Origin: Smallanthus sonchifolius
Lineage: Eukaryota > Streptophyta > Magnoliopsida > Asterales > Asteraceae
Direction: 5' to 3'
Length of the DNA stretch: 64,000 bases
Assembly: GCA_023525975.1 (NCBI GenBank)
Contig: CM042020.1
Coordinates: 12,416,001 to 12,480,000, forward strand
How positions within the stretch are numbered: the stretch's first letter is position 1; each line of letters opens with the position of its first letter. Below are positions 1-11,084 of the stretch, piece by piece. Under the pieces are notes generated by a model. That model did not search any database, had not been told where the DNA came from, and worked only from the letters and a program-made list of their open reading frames with translations. The position numbers were made by a program, and so were the translations under genes.

Positions 1-440
1 TGACTTCAGGTCAATGAAGACCACTCTTCCAAAGAGGATCATATCCAAAACCAGGATACATCCTAGAACTCAAAAGCTCGGGGTAAGCCTTCGGTACAAG
101 CCTGCTGAAACTGTTAAATCTATAGTTCTACCTCGATCAGTACCTGTCCAGCTACAAAAATTTTAGAAAATGGTTTTACAAATCAACCATCGGAAGTGCT
201 GTGATCGAGTGTGAAGGCAAGGAAGATATTGTGATCTTTGAGCCCATGGAGCTTCTAAAGTTTTAACCTGAAGATCTGGAAGTTTTGTTCAAAAATCCCA
301 TTAAGCTCTTTCATTGTGATGATGAAGCTGATGCTAAAGCATATCAGAGAGTGGTGTCATTGAACATCAAGTCTTTCTTCCAGAAACTAAATCAAGGGCC
401 AACTGCTTGAGAAGAGTTGAAGACATTGATGCAGCAACTT
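1..440 (+). pseudogene. Decayed C-terminal tail of a retroelement or multicopy-gene polyprotein
   Basis: Two frames join near base 160 and read on with stops at 264-266 and 408-410. The readable text contains KWFYKSTIGSAVIEC, then VIFEPMELLKF and an acidic stretch ending in QRVVSLNIKSFF. I do not recognise a family with certainty. The piece ends just before a purine-rich run (441-448) and an LTR-like TG start at 450, as the end of a retrotransposon polyprotein would. It is broken by one frameshift and two stops, so it is not a functional gene. It could instead be the end of a multicopy hypothetical gene. Confidence 0.4.
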
Positions 441-1755
441 AGGGGAGATTGTAGAGCCTTATTTTTGTATAATCTGTTGTCATCAATGTATTTCTTTTTG
501 AACATTGCTAGTTAGTTTATTTACTTATATTTTCATTTTCATGTAATTTCCTGTTTTATTTTCTAAGTCTGGGCCATCGAAACTACTTAGTTTCGATTGA
601 GGTTTGTTGAATCGAAACTAGTAGTTTCGATAGATACTTTAGTTTTGACAGGCTTATCACACTTATAAATGCTACACTGAAACTAGTAGTTTCGGTGAGC
701 ATAGTTTCAATGCCTGTCAACTTACTACAAATAGCCTAGTTTGATAATTTCTAAGGTGTGAGTAACGGCTGTAACCCTGAATTCTCTCTTTCACTGTTCT
801 TGAAGAATCAATACAATTTGCATTTGTTTAATGCTTTGTTCTTAGTTTTTCACATCCTTTTTGTGTTGATTCTGTGTGTGGTTAGCTGTTATCTTCACCA
901 ATTCTGTTTCTACCCTCTGTTTCACCACCATACACACAGATTCCGCCTGTGTGTGTTTAATCGATCTTTTGAGTGATTTCTGATTGAAATCTGGACCTAC
1001 AAATACTTAATTAAAATCAAGTGTTCTTCTTATCTAAAGACCTGAAAAGTGATAGGTAACCGGTTAGTCTTCAGTGTTAGGGTTTCCGAGTGTTGAAGGG
1101 TCTGAGAGGACATTTTCTTAGAGATCTAGTTTTGTTGCTAATCCGTGTCAAACATAGTGAATTCAAATTGCTCCTTGCATTTTTGATGTATTAAGATATC
1201 ATAACCGAGAGTTGAGCTATCTATCGAGTCTATAGCATAATCGGTAATACCGAGAGGTTAGCCGATAACTGGTGAGTTTAATAGCCTTTGAGTTGTCTTC
1301 TTGTCACATCCCAAGACCGAGAGTGATCGGGAATCCATTAGTCAGTCTTGAGGGTGTCATATCTTTAGATCCCAGTTCCATATCATATTCCTTAACCAAT
1401 AGAAGCCGAGCTTAGCATTCATGATTCATAGCCTAGGTAGTCCTTTCCATTCTTATTGATTTCATCCCGGTCCTTGTTAGATAGTCGTTTGTCTTCTTTA
1501 GTATCATTTGCCAGGTTTAATCTTAGTTCGTAGAATCCCCCCCAATCCAAACCAAATATTAATTCCTAGTTAGAGTCTAATTTGTGTTAGAGTTAGTGTC
1601 TCGTAGGTTTGATATCCGGACTTCTTTTAGCTGTGTTACAATTGATAGGTACACTTGCTTGTCTTTGTAGTCTAGTTTAGTAGGGTTGTCTAGAATTTAA
1701 CTAGAGTGTCTAGGTTAGTTTGTTTTTAATTTTATAGACAGTTGACCGACATCTG
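441..1755 (+). mobile_element. Polypurine tract and LTR-like sequence, Athila-like
   Basis: AGGGGAGA at 441-448 resembles a polypurine tract and is followed by TG at 450, as at a 3' LTR start. Inside are three palindromes (577-697), then a TATA-like TACAAATAG (726-734). Near 1643-1655 is a GATAGGTACACTTGC motif, also found in variant form in the Athila-like LTRs at 35.5, 42.0, 18.2 and 5.6 kb. The 3' boundary near 1755 is a guess from a CA dinucleotide. No second LTR of this family was found in the window. The 758-976 reading frame inside it is not gene-like. Confidence 0.4.
577..697. repeat. Three palindromes of TCGAAACT-type in LTR
   Basis: Unit 1 has arms TCGAAACT (577-584) and AGTTTCGA (589-596) with a 4-nt loop. 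Unit 2 has the same arms at 612-619 and 623-630 with a 3-nt loop. Unit 3 has ACTGAAACT (676-684) and AGTTTCGGT (688-696), with one wobble-type mismatch. They sit 30-150 bp upstream of a TATA-like sequence. Confidence 0.85.
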
Positions 1756-2049
1756 GTTGCAAGATTTTTCTATGGAGAATCTTTTCATTTATTTTTACAT
1801 TTTAGCCTATTGGTTCTACTTTCTCCCTTAAATAATTCATTTTATTATTTTTTATATATGCTTTATATTTTTCTAATCTATAATACAATTTTTATGTGAT
1901 TTTTTGTTTATTATAATTTATTAAATTTTTTATATTTAATAAATTATAAATAATTTAACCGGTTCTTAAATCCGGTCCGACCGGTTCGACAGGTCCAACA
2001 AGTGAATCTCTAAGTCATCCGGTTCGTTGTCCGGTCCAGTTCTGAAAAT
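1756..2049. other. AT-rich sequence with an ACCGGT/GGTCC-rich patch
   Basis: No gene is seen. 1957-2041 repeats CCGGTTC/CCGGTCC motifs in both orientations, like the hAT-like element at 48.5-48.9 kb. This may be a truncated terminal region of such an element, but no second end was found. Confidence 0.3.
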
Positions 2050-2268
2050 ATTGAATAAAAGTTACATGATTAGATTTCAAAGTTTCTAAATAAGGGATAA
2101 TTTAAAATAAATGTTTTTTATTAGTATAATTAGTATTTTCTTTAAAATTATATTATTATTAAAAGATAGAGATGTATTTAATAAGAGAGAGGCGGGAAAA
2201 AAATGATGAGAATAAATATGGAGTCGACACGTGGCATGAAAAAACCTTTATATATTATATAGTATAGA
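2050..2268 (-). mobile_element. Non-autonomous Helitron, 5' portion (copy 1)
   Basis: Read on the minus strand it begins TCTATACTATATAATA after an A, matching plant Helitron 5' ends. It is homologous to 2820-3020, sharing the block CTTTAAAATTATATTATTA and the region around the CACGTG motif. Its 3' half, with hairpin and CTAG, is missing. No coding capacity. Confidence 0.65.
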
Positions 2269-2598
2269 TTTTCATTATAATAATTATTAATGATAAAAAG
2301 GGAATGATGTATTGGAAGTCGTATTTGTGAATGAATTCTTTTTTTTTTCTTTTTTAGAACGGTAACTCACACACTCTTAAATTCTACGACTAAACTACAT
2401 CTTTTTTTCACCACATGAATTAAACCGTCATCACTTGAAAATACAAAGTCTTATCCAACACCTTGGTAATCGTACGTCAAAGTCCATTTGGTGTGAATGG
2501 TTTCTTTTGAAGAACTTATTTGGTAATGGTTTCTAGATAATCGAGAATCATTCAAACATCTAAAACCTAAACTCACAAATCATACAACTTTATCATAC

Positions 2599-3023
2599 AC
2601 AAGCTTAGAACACGTGTATACACACAGGTGAAAAATATCAATACATAAAATTCTTAAATTTTTATGTATAAATTTTATAGTTGTAAAAATGTATTACATA
2701 TACTAAGGATAGAAAACAAAATCCAAAATATATAAAAATTAATATATAATTGGGTTTCGAAAATACGTTAATTACTATTTAATGTAATTTGACTTTTATT
2801 TATTATTTGATTGAAAATAAAACATGATTAGATTTCAAAGTTTTTTATAATAAGGGATAATTTAAAATAAATTTGTTTTATTAGTATAATTAGTATTTTC
2901 TTTAAAATTATATTATTATTAAAAGATAGATGTGTATTTAATAAGAGAGAGATGCGAGAAAAAAATGATAAGAATGAATATGAAGTAGACACGTGACATT
3001 TAAAAACCTTTATTTATTATATA
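2599..3023 (-). mobile_element. Non-autonomous Helitron (copy 2), 5' end split by copy 3
   Basis: The plus-strand text AAGCTTAGAACACGTGTATA near 2601 is a decayed version of the Helitron 3' hairpin seen intact in copy 3. The body matches copies 1 and 3. The 5' end is cut at 3023 by insertion of copy 3 after an A. The last few bases resume at about 3445 (TATAGATT). Confidence 0.65.
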
Positions 3024-3444
3024 CTAGCTTAGACCCCGTGTAATACACACGGGGTGAAAAATATCAATACATAAATTTCTCAAATTTTATTTATATATTT
3101 TACAGGTGTAAAAATGTATTACTATACATATATTAAGGATAGAAAACAAAATTCAAAATATATAAAAAATAATATATAATTGGGTTTCGAAAATACGTCA
3201 ATTACTATTTAATGTAATTTGACTTTCATTTACTATTGGATTGAAAATAAAAATTACAAATTATGTTTCAAAGTTTTTTTATAATAAATGACAATTTAAA
3301 ATAAATTTATTTTATTAGTATAATTATTAATTTATTAAAATATATGGGTGCATTTAATAAGAGAGAGACGAAAAAAAAATGATAAGATTGAATATGGTGG
3401 TGACATGTGACATCTCAAAACCTTTATTTATTAGTATGTATAGA
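3024..3444 (-). mobile_element. Non-autonomous Helitron (copy 3), intact ends
   Basis: On the minus strand the 3' end has hairpin arms CCCCGTGT and ACACGGGG (plus strand 3034-3041 and 3047-3054, 5-nt loop), then TCTAAG and the terminal CTAG (3024-3027) next to T. The 5' end reads TCTATACATACTAATAAATA from 3444. Insertion between A and T without target duplication is the Helitron rule. At about 420 bp it carries no Rep/helicase gene, so it depends on an autonomous relative. Confidence 0.8.
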
Positions 3445-3450
3445 TATAGA

Positions 3451-3815
3451 TTATAGATTCATTATTATTCCTTGGTTTCAAAACGGATTAATAAAATGAC
3501 ACGTGGAAAAGAAAATTGAAATAAAATAAATGTGATTAGGATAAATGATTACCAAAATTGGAACCCTCCTTACACTAAAACAAACAAGACAACTTATGAT
3601 ACAAATATGTTTTTTTCTTTCTTGTCCTAAAAAACCCCATATGTACTTTACAACCACCATAATCTTAAGTAATCATTATATCATGTGATATTAATTAGTT
3701 ATAAATTTTAAACAAACCATCATTTTCATAAACACGCAGGGAAAAACTACAACTTACGGCAATATGGAATTTTCAAAGACCATATGAAAATTATATATGG
3801 TTTAACAAGGTAGAT
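3451..3815. other. Intergenic, no gene recognised
   Basis: AT-rich. The 60-residue minus-strand frame at 3478-3660 shows no domain or gene-like composition. Confidence 0.5.
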
Positions 3816-4712
3816 GGTATTATTTTCTATATTATTACAAAAATAAAAAAAATTTATAAAATAGTAACCAAGTTTTCAAATTGTTATAATTAACCCACTC
3901 AAACTATTTTTGTTTCAATTACGTCCCTCAAGTTTCAACTAGTGTGCTAATACTAGATTTTTAGCTATTTAACAAGTTACCATTCTTAGATAGCATTTCT
4001 TTTTATTTTTCTTTTTTTAAATACATTTATGTGGATATTAACATTATTAAAATTTAAATTTTGGAAATTTTAAATTAAAAAAAATCAAAAATAAAAAATA
4101 AAAATTAAAACTTTTTTAAAGTTTTTTGAAAAGTAACATTTTTAAAATTTTTTTAAATTTAAAATTTAGAAAATTAAAATTAAACAAAAATTTTGAAAAT
4201 TAAAACTATTTTTTATATTTTCAAAAATTAACATTTTTAAAAACTTTTTCTAAATTTTTCTTTCAAATTTAAAATTTCAAAAATTAAATTTATTTTTTGA
4301 AAATTAACATTTTTATTTTTTTAAAATATTTTAAATTTAAAAATTCGAAAATTAAAAACAATTTTTTTTAAATTTTTTATGAAACTTAACATTTTAAAAT
4401 TTTTTAAATTAAAATTTTAAAAAATTAAAAAAATTATTTGTTTTTGAAAATTTAATTTAAAAAAAATGTCGATATCCACGTAAGCATATTTTAAAAAATG
4501 TTAATATCCACGTAAACATATTTAAAAAAATGAAAAATAAATAAAATGTCATATAAATATGATAACTTGTTAAATAGGTAAAACCTAGGAATAGTACATT
4601 ACTTGAAACTTGAGTGAATTATTTGAAACAAAAAAGTTTGAGTGAATTAATTAAAACAGTTTAAAAACTTGATTAGTATTTTATGAAGTTTTACGTACAA
4701 AAATAATCACCC
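3816..4712. mobile_element. Foldback element with about 200-bp terminal inverted repeats (MULE-like MITE)
   Basis: The left arm (about 3816-4030) includes CACTCAAACTATTTTTGTTT, CTATTTAACAAGTTA and GTGGATATTAACAT. It reappears inverted in the right arm (about 4480-4712). The core is A/T homopolymer-rich. Long TIRs suggest Mutator-like origin, but I could not find a convincing 9-bp TSD, so the ends are approximate. Confidence 0.7.
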
Positions 4713-4779
4713 TTTATAATAATACGTCATATAGAATGATTGAATCAAATATAAATACTTAATATTACATTGTTAAACA

Positions 4780-5035
4780 CCCCCCCCCCCCCCCCCTCCC
4801 CTCCCCTAAATTCAAACTTTTACAACACGGTACACTTAATGAAATACATATATATGTGACAAAAATAAAAAATCGCAATGGTTCAAAAGTTTAATGTTAG
4901 GGGCGGGGGACTATTTTCACCCCTAAATTCAAACTTTTACAACAAGGTACATTTAGTGAAGTCCATATATATGTGACAAAAATCAATTTTGTTCGATCCC
5001 AATGGTTCAATAGATTTAATGTTTGGGGGAAGTGT
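4780..5035. repeat. 17-C homopolymer followed by a 117-bp tandem duplication
   Basis: C-run at 4780-4796. The unit starting CCCTAAATTCAAACTTTTAC recurs with an offset of 117 bases (first T of CTAAATT at 4807 and 4924). Each copy continues through CATATATATGTGACAAAAAT and AATGGTTCAA. No coding content. Confidence 0.8.
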
Positions 5036-5422
5036 GCGACTTAAGAAATACCACATTAAGAATAACTAGACAATTAAAAGCGTAAGAACAATAAAAACAT
5101 ATGATATGACGTGGTTCATTCGATTGCTTTGATAAAGCTACGCCCATGGACGAACAAGATAGATTGTACTGATTTACAATATCAAGATCAAGAGTACAAA
5201 TTCATAATTACATGAGATCTCTATGTGTAATAGTCGGATTAGAGAATAATTCAATCCCATGTTGCACTACCGTCTTTTGCACTGACTCCAAGATTCATAG
5301 TTATTCTTATCGGTTGTTAATGACTATCCATCGGCGTAGAAATCATCAACGTTTATCTGTAATCATAAAAGATTAGCTCTCATAAGATCAACTTTGGAAG
5401 ATCCTAAAGTTGACTAGAATTG
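5036..5422. other. Intergenic, unassigned repeat-like sequence
   Basis: No reading frame of note. The block around 5110-5180 (ACGTGGTTCATTCG, AAAGCTACGCCCATGGACG) looks like decayed LTR sequence, but I cannot tie it to another copy in the window. Confidence 0.3.
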
Positions 5423-7023
5423 TGTCGTGTTTAGTATATAGAAAATATATTATATAATAATATATTCTAGGATATCGGTTTCATGAGATAAGATTTTAAA
5501 TTTATAAAATAAAATGATAGTAACTTAAAACTTAAAACACACACAATAAACAAGTGTATCTATCGTAGCCTAATATAGTTTAGTTAATAACAAAGTATCG
5601 AACCAATGGACACGGTCGAGTTCCAGTACTCAACTTTTGTTATCGTTTAGTCGGTTTAATTAGTGAGTGAGTTTTGTGTGCTTGTGAAGCAGAAAAGTAA
5701 ATGACATAAAAGTAAATGAAAGAAAAGTAAAAACGTGCGTGATGTGTGTAACAGGAATGTAAATAACAAAATAGTAAATAGCAGGAAAGTAAATGTATCG
5801 GAAATGACCAGGTTACGAAGAGTATTGTTTTGGGCTTTGAATCCGCTTGGTATATGATAATGTTAAGTTGACTAATTCAGTGGTATGACTAATACAAATG
5901 TGTGACCCGGGTCACCGCTAGAGCCTCGTCCTCATGACATTTGATTCACAAATTATATTCTTTAATAATAAAACAGTAGGACTCCCAACTAGGGACATCG
6001 TTACCCTCAACTTTTTGGTATTATCTCTGAGTTGGTTTAGGACATCAAACTTAAGTGCTTAGTTATTATTATTAAAAGAGTGATTAGACTTTGTTCACCG
6101 GGAGGCGGTGTAACAATGAGACCATGTATAAATACGTACCGTTCCCAATATGAGTTCACCAATTCTTGGTCTCATAACAAGTTCGTATAAAGACGTACGA
6201 CCCACTTGTATAAAGACGTACAAGCATCAAGAGAAGTTTGATTAAAAAGGTTTTACGGTCTTACGCTTTAAAATCAAGAATACTCACAAGTGTAAAGACA
6301 AGTTTAGATAATAATAAAAAGCCCACCTGGAAGGTGGTTTTAAGAGCGAATAGTTAAAGACATAAACATACCACTAGATTAATACGTTAAACATTAAGAT
6401 ACACCAAACTTCATCTTCACCCTAGGAATACAAAGAGTTTAGCCATGAATGGCCATACTAACTAGCGTAACGCTGAGTTTCGTAGGCTCCCCTATTACGG
6501 ACAAAGAGGAGGAGCCTCTCTACTCTAAACTACAGAAACAAACTCTCGTGAGCTCTGGTAATGTGTGGAAGGGTGTGGAAAGGTGTGTGAAACCAAGAAC
6601 TCAAGCCCTCTATTTATAGGCCTCAAAATGAGCAATGCACGTGCGTGCAAACACATTGGGAATCAAACAGGGTACAGAGGACAGTGTACTAGAGCCTTGG
6701 GGAGCAAGGAGGGCTTTGCATGGCCGTGCAATAGGATGCACGGCCGTGCATCCTCCCTCTGCTTCCCAGTTTTGTCTTTTAGCTGCTAGTTTGACTTTCG
6801 TTGACGAATTTTGACTTCTTGGGGGTCAAAGCTCGGGAATGATTCTTCTAGAAGCTTGATTTCTTGGTGTTTTTTATAGGATTTAGCTTTGTTTATCTTT
6901 GAGACACCGAATAACCTGCAGTTACGAATTATAAACGTTTTAAGTATCAATTGCAAGGTTATTAATCAATTAGTACCATAATATGGGATTATTATGCAGG
7001 TAAAATATGTATAATTTAGAGCA
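5423..7023 (-). mobile_element. Athila-like solo LTR
   Basis: Homologous, in reverse, to the 5' and 3' LTRs of the element at 25.2-42.2 kb: same U3 start, TATA region, GGCCTCAAAATGAGCAATGCA block, TACGTCTTTATAC-type block and terminal region. No internal sequence is attached on either side, so it is solo or truncated. The TATA box on the minus strand is at 6611-6618. No clear TSD, and the divergence from the other LTRs indicates an older copy. Confidence 0.75.
6634..6752. repeat. TGCACGGCCGTGCA-type palindromes upstream of the TATA box in the solo LTR
   Basis: A perfect 18-bp palindrome GATGCACGGCCGTGCATC lies at 6735-6752. TTGCATGGCCGTGCAA (6716-6731) has one mismatch, and a weaker unit lies at 6634-6650. 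On the minus strand they are 20-140 bp upstream of the TATA box. Confidence 0.85.
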
Positions 7024-7028
7024 TATCA

Positions 7029-7274
7029 ACTAGCTTTTAAGCATACAAATGCATCCATGCTGACCATAGCTAAAACTATCATGTATAAATGTGTTAGGTG
7101 GTTATTAAGTTGGTAGGAATAGAACATGATAAAAAAAGTAAACAACAAAAAATGTTGTTTGACTTTCATTGACCGTTTAATGTTGACAGAATTGGCCGAC
7201 ACGGTCAATAGCTAGAATCGATGATGATATCAGAAAACAACGACGACAGTTAGGTGGCGGAAGAACAACAGTAG
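7029..7274. other. Intergenic, no gene recognised
   Basis: Contains short unremarkable reading frames only. Nothing supportable seen. Confidence 0.5.
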
Positions 7275-7905
7275 TGTCACACCCTATCCCAGCAGTGGCA
7301 AAGCTTGAAGAAAAACGTGGGGGGGGGGGGAATTTTTCCTATAAGGGGGGGGGGGGGGGGCGGAACTATAAAATTTTCGCTGAATACGTATAAATTAACA
7401 CTATTGAGCGAAAAATAGGCCGAATACGTATAAATTAACACTACTGAGCGAAAAATCGGGGGGGGGGGGGGGGGGAGGGCGGGCCCTAAGAAAGCTTCGC
7501 CCATGCATCCCAAGCACCCCCTGGGCGGGTGTGAGCATGATTGGTACATGTTCTTTAATCTCAGAGTGTTTTGTAGCGGAAAATCTTTCAGGATCGTTTC
7601 TGTTATAAAACTCAACCTCAAGGGTTACTTTTGTAAATAACAAGACCTTGTCGGATAAACAAAGATCTTTTATTCATAAACTCGGGATTTAAACACCCGT
7701 TCGTTTTACAAACGTTTCCGAAATCAAATACATTCCTTGTCCCTCTGACAAGTATTTTTATAGCCACAAGGTATAGCATGCCTGGGAGCATAGTCCATCA
7801 GCATCATCCCTGTGCTATAAGGCCTCCTCGTGTTAAGGGCAACTAAGTCCACTTCGCACTTGAGCATGTATCTTTCTTTGTACAACCTTAACTTCGGGCT
7901 ATATC
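7275..7905 (-). mobile_element. Truncated LTR of a Ty3/gypsy element, carrying a MITE
   Basis: The left end TGTCACACCC is the reverse complement of a typical GGGTGTGACA LTR terminus. The interior resembles the U5-side sequence of chromovirus LTRs, including a GCGGAAAAT motif shared with the LTRs of element E. It is cut at 7905 by the LTR of element D, implying D inserted into it, and contains a hAT MITE at 7293-7505. Confidence 0.5.
7293..7505. mobile_element. hAT-type MITE with G-runs (copy 1)
   Basis: Ends CAGTGGCAAAGCTT and (inverted) CATGGGCGAAGCTT. Flanks TATCCCAG and CATCCCAA match at 6 of 8 positions, compatible with a decayed 8-bp hAT TSD. It contains the block ATACGTATAAATTAACACTA twice and several runs of ten or more G. 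A second copy with a perfect TSD is at 54405-54607. Proline-rich minus-strand frames here are only translations of the G-runs. Confidence 0.75.
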
Positions 7906-8575
7906 TGTAGCAGCCCGACAACCATATTATTTATTTACAAATACTATGGGGGAAGCCCAATAGCATTTAGTTAATTCTAGAAAACATTTTTGAATATAAA
8001 ACGTCAGCGCGAATGCTGGTGAATACGTTTATCAAGACCCAAATTCATTTTAGCACAAACAGTGATACATTATTGATCATAATTTCTCTTAGGCTCGACC
8101 CACACATCCAGCAGGTCCTCATCCCCTGGACGTATGCACCACCTTAAACACTGGTATCATACCAGGTAAACAACTGTCGTGCCTAACTGGCTCTGGTCTT
8201 ACGTACAACGTCTCACACAGGACACTTTGTTCGTTGGAGAACAATTACACATCATTTCTTTTACACATGTTTGGCCGTTTTCGTAAACGTAAATGTTTGA
8301 TACTCAAAGTTTTGAAAGAAAATAAAGTATTCACTTTAAAGAGTAGAGTGGGATGGCTTAAGGGAGTCATCAAAAGCTTAGAACTAGGGCTCTAGCTTCC
8401 TTTCCTAGATTTCTCGACCTTTTCCTGACTTCTACGGGCTTAAACGCGAGAGTGCGGCTTTAAACGCAAACCAGATATTTGGGAGTGGAGTGGAAACGAG
8501 TTAATAAGCTTCTAGAGTGGGTTTCGGTCTCTGGTAATCGATTTAGGATGTGGAAATGGGGCTGGGATCGTCCAA

Positions 8576-8584
8576 CTATTTATA
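8576..8584 (-). promoter_or_regulatory. TATA box of the element D LTR
   Basis: Plus-strand CTATTTATA reads TATAAATAG on the minus strand, inside the symmetric flank CCAACTATAAATAGTTGG. Position within the LTR fits a retrotransposon core promoter. Confidence 0.6.
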
Positions 8585-8599
8585 GTTGGTGAATTGGGT

Positions 8600-8998
8600 C
8601 TGTAGCGGACCTTTACCGAGGCGGGGTGGCGGTCCAGCACCGCCCATGATGGCGTCAGCCCTATATGTCAACTCCTGATTGGACCTTTTCTAAATTTACG
8701 GCTGGCGGACCGTTACCTAGGGGTGTAGCGGTCTGCCACGCTGCTACGTGGTAAATTCTTGAATATTACGGCTGGCGGACCGTTACAAAAGGCAGTGGCG
8801 GTCCGCCACCGGTACACGTGTCAAACTTATTTCCCATTAGTCAGTAACCACGTGTCCAAACCGGACCTATTTGCTTCATGGCTACGTTGCAAACCGTTAC
8901 GGTTATGGGTGGCGGTCTACCATCAGCCTTTTGGCCCTCTGGCGGTCCGCAACGGCCGTAGCGGACCGTTACGGCTAGCTTTAGCGATCCGCTAAGGT
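8600..8998. repeat. Field of GGCGGACCG / CGGTCCGCC inverted repeats in U3 of D
   Basis: GTGGCGG-T-CCGCCAC (8795-8809) is a perfect palindrome. TGGCGGACCG is followed about 25 bp later by its inverted partner at 8703-8738 and again at 8773-8808. More copies lie at 8610-8650 and 8905-8995. GC content is far above the surroundings. The reading frames at 8759-9029 are by-products. Confidence 0.8.
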
Positions 8999-9122
8999 GC
9001 CATAATCCAAAATTTTCATTTTCAGCCATGAATTTCTAGAACTTTGCATAACTATCCCCTTAAGTTTTACCTTGTGCTTTTCTTGGACATTTTTGTGACA
9101 TGTGTTACATCCTCCCCACCTT

Positions 9123-9771
9123 GTTTTTAATCTTGTTCTCGAGATTATCATTTGAACAAGTGATGATATTTCTTTTTCATTTCTGACTCTAGTTCCCATG
9201 TGTACTCAGGTCCATGTCTTGAGTTCCATTTCACTTTGACTAACACGAGTCTCTTTCTTTTCAATTTCTTCACCAGTCTGTCCTTGATTTGCACAGGTTG
9301 TTCCACGAACTTAAGTTTTTCGTTAACCTCAACATCTTGCAGGGGCATTATCAGAGATTTATATGCCAAACACTTGCACAAATTGGATACGTGGAACACA
9401 TTATGTATACCACTCATTTCCTCTGGTAGTTCTAGTTGATAGGATATAGGGCCAATTCGGTTCATGATTTTGAATGGTCTTACGAATCGTGGACTTAACT
9501 TTCCTTTCTTTCCGAATCGCACCACGCCTTTCCATGGTGATACTTTCAAAAGAACACGATCGCCTATTTGGAATTCTAACGACTTACGTCACTTATCGAC
9601 GTAACTCTTTTGTCTACCACGTGCCGCTTTCAGCCTTTCTCTTATCTGTAATACTTTATCAGTTTCAGGTCCAGACAACTGATTTTCTCCTATCTCTGCC
9701 CAACATACTGGAGTCCTACATTTTCTGCAATATAAGGCTTCAAATGGGGCTGCCTGGATACTCGTATTATG
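9123..9771 (-). pseudogene. Element D integrase C-terminal region
   Basis: Readable text from 9777 down to 9151 has one in-frame stop (QKSYVDK then stop). It covers the end of the integrase core (FEALYCRKCRTPVCW), the GPY/F-type region (LKVSPWKGVVRFGKKGKLSP, then LSPRFVRPFKIMNRIG), the YQLELPEEMSGIHNVFHVS segment, and a tail VKVKWNSRHGPEYTWELESE. That tail is typical of the chromodomain-like end of plant Ty3/gypsy integrases. It rejoins in frame with 14331-14490 once element C is removed. Confidence 0.8.
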
Positions 9772-10958
9772 TGACATCCCTGATTTCTATGCCTGATCCT
9801 ATGATTCTACTATGTAATTTATTGGGAATTCTAATACTATGAACCTTTTGATGCCTCATATCACTTATGATATCATTATATTTTAAACTTTTGAGTCTGG
9901 TCTAAAGCGAGTATTCTATTGCACTTTAAACGGCTTGCTTATTCTATTTAAATTCTATCTGATTCTTGTACTTGCTACTTATAGAAACTTTGGATGCCTT
10001 AGACTCTAACCTAATCAAAACAATTCAAGTTTGTAACTTCGTTTGACTAAAATAAATTTTCAAGGGTAAAAGTTACACACACGTAAATTTCAGGGTTTCT
10101 TTTGTAACGTCGTTGAAATCTGGTTATTTTTTGTGATTTCAATTATATATTATTATTATTATTATAATTTCCATATTTTTATATATATATTATTATTATT
10201 TAATTTATTAAATCATTTAAAAACCTTAAACTTATCTAAAACCATTAAAAACGATTATTTTTATTCTTTAATCCTATCCTAATTCTATACCATTTTAACT
10301 AACTAATTCTGAACACAAAATCGTGACTTCCCCCCCCCCCCCTTATTATCTTTGAATTTTTTTTATTAAAATTTAACAAACTATCTTTATCTTTTTGCAT
10401 TCTAGTCCTTTTCACTAATTAATTTTTTGCTAATAAGACCTTAAACCCACCCTATAAATAGAGCACTTTTTCTCATTCATTCTTCACACCTCAACGATCA
10501 TCTAGGGCTCTCTAGCTACTAAAGGTCGTTCCACTTATCTTTTGGAAGATTCTAGCTTAAATCCTTCCATTCTAAGTAAGTTCTTCTCGTGTTCTTGCTT
10601 GTTCATACTCTTCCTTTCAAAATTCTTCATAACTAGCTAGATCTATGATTTCCTAACATGTTTATGTTATAATCATAGACCTATCCAAGATCAAAAGCCT
10701 TGTTTAATCAAAATTGTTCAAACATTTATTTTAAAACTTGATTTTGATCTTTCTGGTTCCTTTAATTTTCTAAAATCATGTTTTTACTAAAACTCCTTAT
10801 TTTCAAATTAAACCTTTCTAATATTCAACTTATTTCATTTATGTCCATACTAAATTCATATTTACACTTTAACCTTTATACTTTCCAAACTTTCTAAACA
10901 AACCCTAAACTTAGTCTAGTATATCGATAGAGTAACCATCCAACCGGTATGTAATTAT
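9772..10958 (+). mobile_element. 5' LTR of element C (3'-truncated)
   Basis: Near-identical to 12492-13920 from the start to ACCGGTATGTA. TATA box TATAAATA at 10453-10460. A 10-C run occurs near 10331-10342. Homology stops at about 10958, where internal sequence begins. Confidence 0.8.
10453..10460 (+). promoter_or_regulatory. TATA box of the element C 5' LTR
   Basis: TATAAATA in the context CCACCCTATAAATAGAGC. The identical context is at 13195-13203 in the 3' LTR. Confidence 0.6.
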
Positions 10959-11084
10959 CTTACAAGCAGAAAGTCTAGACCCGAGAATCTTTGATTTGTC
11001 ATTATTTTCCTCTTTAAATTCAAATTCTAGACACAAGCACATATAATGTGTCTCTAACTTTCTTCATTTGTAATTTGAATCAAT

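Larger units (their letters stand above)
7906..9109 (-). mobile_element. 3' LTR of element D
   Basis: On the minus strand it runs from TGTAACACATG to GGGCTGCTACA. It begins directly after a purine-rich tract AAGGTGGGGAGGA (9110-9122) downstream of the integrase stop. A TATA box (minus strand) lies at 8576-8584. U3 contains a GC-rich palindrome field at 8600-9000. Confidence 0.7.

Noticed and set aside
758..976. 72-codon plus-strand frame, hydrophobic
   Set aside because: Lies inside LTR-like sequence, with no conserved motif, and there is no independent support for coding.
7277..7643. Two overlapping minus-strand frames with poly-proline stretches
   Set aside because: They translate the poly-G runs of a hAT MITE; there is no protein family and the second MITE copy lacks the runs.
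8759..9199. Overlapping frames on both strands around 8.8-9.2 kb
   Set aside because: Produced by the GC-rich palindrome field and the LTR start of element D.
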